DNA of 64,000 bases, taken from Phytophthora colocasiae. Lineage: Eukaryota; Oomycota; Peronosporomycetes; Peronosporales; Peronosporaceae. Of this stretch, positions 61,839 through 64,000 are shown one piece after another. The translations under genes and the position numbers were made by a program. The stretch is from assembly GCA_018806915.1 (NCBI GenBank), contig JAGKQI010000046.1, positions 1 to 64,000 on the forward strand. Direction: 5' to 3'. How positions within the stretch are numbered: the first letter of the stretch is position 1; each line of letters begins with the position of its first letter. Under the pieces are notes generated by a model. The model was not told the origin of the DNA. It saw nothing but the letters and a program-made list of their open reading frames with translations, and made no database searches.

Positions 61839-61865
61839 GGATTTAGTATCTAACATACTAAATCC
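61839..61865. repeat. Perfect 11-bp hairpin in the LTR
   Basis: GGATTTAGTAT (61839-61849) and ATACTAAATCC (61855-61865) are perfect reverse complements around a 5 nt loop. It lies just upstream, in element direction, of the AATAAA signals. Confidence 0.85.
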
Positions 61866-61920
61866 TAATCAAAATGCAACGTGAGGCTCTGAGGCCATCT
61901 ACGTATCTACTCGTGTGTGC

Positions 61921-61990
61921 CACACCATTATGTACCCACATAAATGTATCATGAGTGTCACACACTATTATGTACCCACATAAATGTATC
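61921..61990. repeat. 40-bp tandem duplication in LTR U3
   Basis: CACACCATTATGTACCCACA (61921) recurs with one change at 61961, each followed by TAAATGTATC, with period 40 bp. A third partial copy (GTGTGTCACACACC) follows. U3 regions often carry duplicated enhancer-like blocks. Confidence 0.8.
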
Positions 61991-62040
61991 CACGTGTGTC
62001 ACACACCAACGAGAAACATTCGTGTAACATCCCCGTTACA

Positions 62041-62052
62041 CTCTCCCCCACC
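62041..62052 (-). other. Polypurine tract of gypsy 2
   Basis: On minus the sequence reads GGTGGGGGAGAG immediately before the LTR start TGTAAC. Such a purine run primes plus-strand DNA synthesis and marks the upstream border of the 3' LTR. Confidence 0.85.
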
Positions 62053-62911
62053 AAGACTCCGGATACCGTATCCGGAAAGTGTAAACACACGACGCGATTA
62101 TCGGCCGATGGCCACGGCACCTTGCCTTGCGCGGACGGCGCTGTCTCTCGTGCGTGTTACACGCCTCCGTACGCGATGCCACTTGGTACACACTTGGGCC
62201 CAATGCTTACCAAGCATAGGAGCCTACTGGCTCGAGTCAAGGGGCTCTACGGGCATGGAAAGAAGGCCACAGGTGGCGTATCTATGATACTACTGGATCA
62301 GTGATCCACAGGGCAAGCCTTCCAAGCTACCAACGGTTCCACGAACCCCACAGCAGTGGGGCCCACTCGCTTCACAGTTAATGTGACCCTCGGATGAGCA
62401 CTGTGTGCAGGGCTTGATGCCCAAGTTGTCCTTGAAGCAGGCGCAAGCGCCACTATGTGTCACAGACACTGTGTCTTGTGAATACACGTGCTCAGCACAG
62501 TCGTAGACACGACAACGAGCACCAGACAGCTAAGCTGTCGCTCAGGAGGAGCTTACCTACCTCCTACTGCTATGCAGCATGCGGGGTCCAATGCATTGGC
62601 ATCCCTGGCATCCACAGTGCCTCATGACATAGTCATACCCATTGATCGCTTCTAGCGTCAGGTGATCGGATAGAATCCGTTTCCATCACCACTTGTCACT
62701 TATACAGAACGTCATTAAGACGGTTGTTCATCACGAACCATCTTCGCTTCATGATCGCGAAGCTCCGGGCCATAGGCCAGTGTTGTTAAAGGGTCATAGA
62801 CCCTTGAAACACGCGCGCGAGGCGCATGTAGCTCTACTGCACTTGCAGTTTGAGCATTCGATGCCATGTCGACGGCACCGACGTGCTCGCTGCAAGTATT
62901 GCAGCTACGGG
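62053..62911 (-). other. 3' noncoding region of gypsy 2
   Basis: About 860 bp between the chromodomain stop and the polypurine tract, with no recognised gene. It contains a near-perfect palindrome TCCGGATAC-C-GTATCCGGA at 62058-62076. A Cys-rich 65-codon frame lies at 62290-62487 on minus, but it matches no family I recognise and is probably chance. Confidence 0.6.
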
Positions 62912-63457
62912 TCAGAGCCTGAGCTCAGCAACGACCCTGTGAACTCCCACCTTAGTGGGAGGTGCTTGGCACCCGGCGACTCCGTCGCACCCCATCGGGC
63001 GGTCTGACACCGGGTGTGCCTGATCATACGCGTCAACGACGTCGGGGCAATCCTGCCGTAGTGGCACCTCAAACTCCCACGAGTTCTGTGAGTGAGGGTA
63101 ACCTCGCCACTTCACCAGATACTGGTTGTGACCTTGGCGACGACGCCGCGCCATCAGGCGATCCACGTGATAGTGAAGCTCACCTTGCTCATCGAGCAGA
63201 GCAGGAGGAGGACGAGCGGTCGATGGGTTCTCGCGCTGCGAGTGTAGACGCGCTGCATTGCTTGCAGACCCGCGTCGGCTCGGTGAAGGAGCACGACCAC
63301 CACGTCGGTCATCCGACCCATCGCTTAGCGACTGGTCTCGAGGAGACCTAGAGTCGCGGGGACCGGTCTGGAGTCGCCTCTGGTGCTGCATCAGCGGGTC
63401 TATGACCTCGAGCATCACGTTGCTCCGGATTGACAAGACCTGTTGGTTCGGATGCAA
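62912..63457 (-). CDS. Chromodomain end of gypsy 2 Pol
   Basis: The segment from about 63185 to 63010 reads LHYHVDRLMARRRRQ, then QYLVKWRGYP and SWEFE, the signature of a chromodomain (aromatic cage residues and LVKWRGY core). Chromodomains at the integrase C-terminus of chromoviruses guide insertion to modified chromatin. Upstream of it is a low-complexity Arg/Ser-rich stretch. This is the last part of the Pol frame; the ATG near 63457 is internal and not a true start. It is out of frame with the integrase segment. Confidence 0.8.
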   Translation of the reverse strand: MHPNQQVLSIRSNVMLEVIDPLMQHQRRLQTGPRDSRSPRDQSLSDGSDDRRGGRAPSPSRRGSASNAARLHSQRENPSTARPPPALLDEQGELHYHVDRLMARRRRQGHNQYLVKWRGYPHSQNSWEFEVPLRQDCPDVVDAYDQAHPVSDRPMGCDGVAGCQAPPTKVGVHRVVAELRL

Positions 63458-64000
63458 CCACCTGTGGCTCTGCCACCTGCTGCCGTGCAGCCTTCGTCCG
63501 ACTCGGCGCCAGCTCCTCCAGAACTCACAAGAGCAGGGTCCCGATATGGCTTAAGCAAGCCCACGTAGAACACAGGATGTGTTCGCATACGCTTTGGCAA
63601 GTCAAGCGTGTATGCCAGGCCCTTCTTGGCCACGACCGTGAACGGTCCAATGAAGCGCGGCCGCAACTTCGTCTTGAAGACGGCTGACACTGCGTGTGTA
63701 GGCAGGTTCTTAGCGTTTAATAAAACGTGGTCACCGACCTTGAACTCCCACATGTTGCTTCTGCCTTTGGCATCAGCTTGTTCCTTTTGAACATCTTGGC
63801 TTTCAGCCATTGCGTCACGCACACGGCGTAAGACGCTAAGCCTCATCGAGAGGAAGTCATCGACTTGCTTGCGAACAGCAAGGGGGCTGACATCAGCAAG
63901 CTCGGAGTCGAGCGACGGCACAGCCTCTCCCCCACCAAGCCCAAGGCTACCGCGTGGCGGAGTGAGCGGGACGCGCGGATGCGCAAGGCCGTTCACGTAG
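63415..64000 (-). CDS. pol: Integrase C-terminal (GPY/F) segment of gypsy 2 Pol, partial
   Basis: Runs off the right edge of the window. It shows YVNGLAHPRVPLT, GLGGGEAV, then the basic C-terminal domain WEFKVGDHVLLNAKNL and the GPY/F module RPRFIGPFTVV, ending HPVFYVGLLKPYRDPA. This domain of gypsy integrases binds DNA and precedes the chromodomain. After DPALVSS the better-looking frame switches (a third frame is open to about 63349, with LEELAPSRTK). Two frameshifts therefore separate this part from the chromodomain, and this copy is likely inactive. Confidence 0.82.
   Translation of the reverse strand, partial: YVNGLAHPRVPLTPPRGSLGLGGGEAVPSLDSELADVSPLAVRKQVDDFLSMRLSVLRRVRDAMAESQDVQKEQADAKGRSNMWEFKVGDHVLLNAKNLPTHAVSAVFKTKLRPRFIGPFTVVAKKGLAYTLDLPKRMRTHPVFYVGLLKPYRDPALVSSGGAGAESDEGCTAAGGRATGGCIRTNRSCQSGAT

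Larger units (their letters stand above)
61620..62040 (-). repeat. 3' LTR of gypsy 2 (421 bp)
   Basis: Read on minus, it starts TGTAACGGGGATGTTACA (62040 downward), directly after a polypurine tract, and ends ...CCCGCTGCA at 61620, giving the usual TG...CA ends. Two AATAAA signals lie at 61813-61818 and 61804-61809 on minus, followed by the R/U5 part. The outer border is inferred from the break in the gypsy 1 integrase frame; the matching 5' LTR is not in the window. Confidence 0.75.
61620..64000 (-). mobile_element. Chromodomain Ty3/gypsy element (gypsy 2), 3' portion, nested in gypsy 1
   Basis: On the minus strand, from right to left: integrase C-terminus, variable linker, chromodomain, 3' noncoding region, polypurine tract, 3' LTR. 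The LTR abuts the interrupted integrase codons of gypsy 1 at 61619/61620. The rest of the element, its 5' LTR and the other half of gypsy 1 should lie to the right of the window. Confidence 0.88.

Noticed and set aside
62290..62487. Cys-rich 65-codon frame on minus (CTQCSSEGHINCEASG) resembling a zinc knuckle
   Set aside because: Spacing is C-X2-C-X4-H-X2-C, not CCHC. It sits alone in the 3' noncoding region of gypsy 2 and has no neighbours to support it.

Overview
The window is eukaryotic and repeat-dominated. The two LTR retrotransposons at its right end (a Ty3/gypsy element with a YLDD reverse transcriptase and D-D35-E integrase, and a chromodomain gypsy element whose LTR starts TGTAACGGGG) look most like elements of oomycetes such as Phytophthora. 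That assignment is inference from style and recall, not from a search. I see no bacterial operons, rRNA, tRNA or CRISPR.

Region 1 (1-52592) is one very large tandem array of a ~1.63 kb unit, about 33 copies, in two opposite orientations. The left arm (1-23584) has its coding strand on minus and the right arm (23585-52592) on plus. They meet at a fold-back junction with a ~34 nt loop (23551-23584). Each unit holds the remains of one gene of roughly 1.27 kb plus a ~360 bp AT-rich spacer. The gene can be followed from an N-terminal segment, through a middle segment starting MPEHVRERV, to a cupin-like domain (HIE...GDTVYIPPGFSH), then a Cys cluster and a very basic tail. Most differences between units are homopolymer-length changes that shift the frame. 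The copies are therefore either pseudogenes or a real gene family broken by long-read consensus errors. The left arm is far noisier than the right.

Region 2 (52593-61619) is a Ty3/gypsy element inserted into the last array unit. It encodes Gag (53389-55809), a long acidic ORF (to 57750), protease plus reverse transcriptase (57663-59534), and RNase H plus integrase (59535-61619). Gag and the acidic ORF share a frame and are separated by one UGA, with a 9-bp perfect stem 8 nt downstream. The acidic ORF overlaps protease-RT in the -1 frame, and the overlap contains a canonical slippery heptamer, C CCA AAC. Two different recoding signals therefore appear to link the polyprotein. A TAA inside RT (59532-59534) probably kills this copy.

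Region 3 (61620-64000) is a second gypsy element on the minus strand, inserted into the integrase gene of the first. Its 3' LTR (61620-62040), polypurine tract, ~860 bp 3' noncoding region, chromodomain and integrase C-terminus are visible. The rest lies beyond the window. The order of events is: array, then gypsy 1 into the array, then the chromodomain gypsy into gypsy 1.
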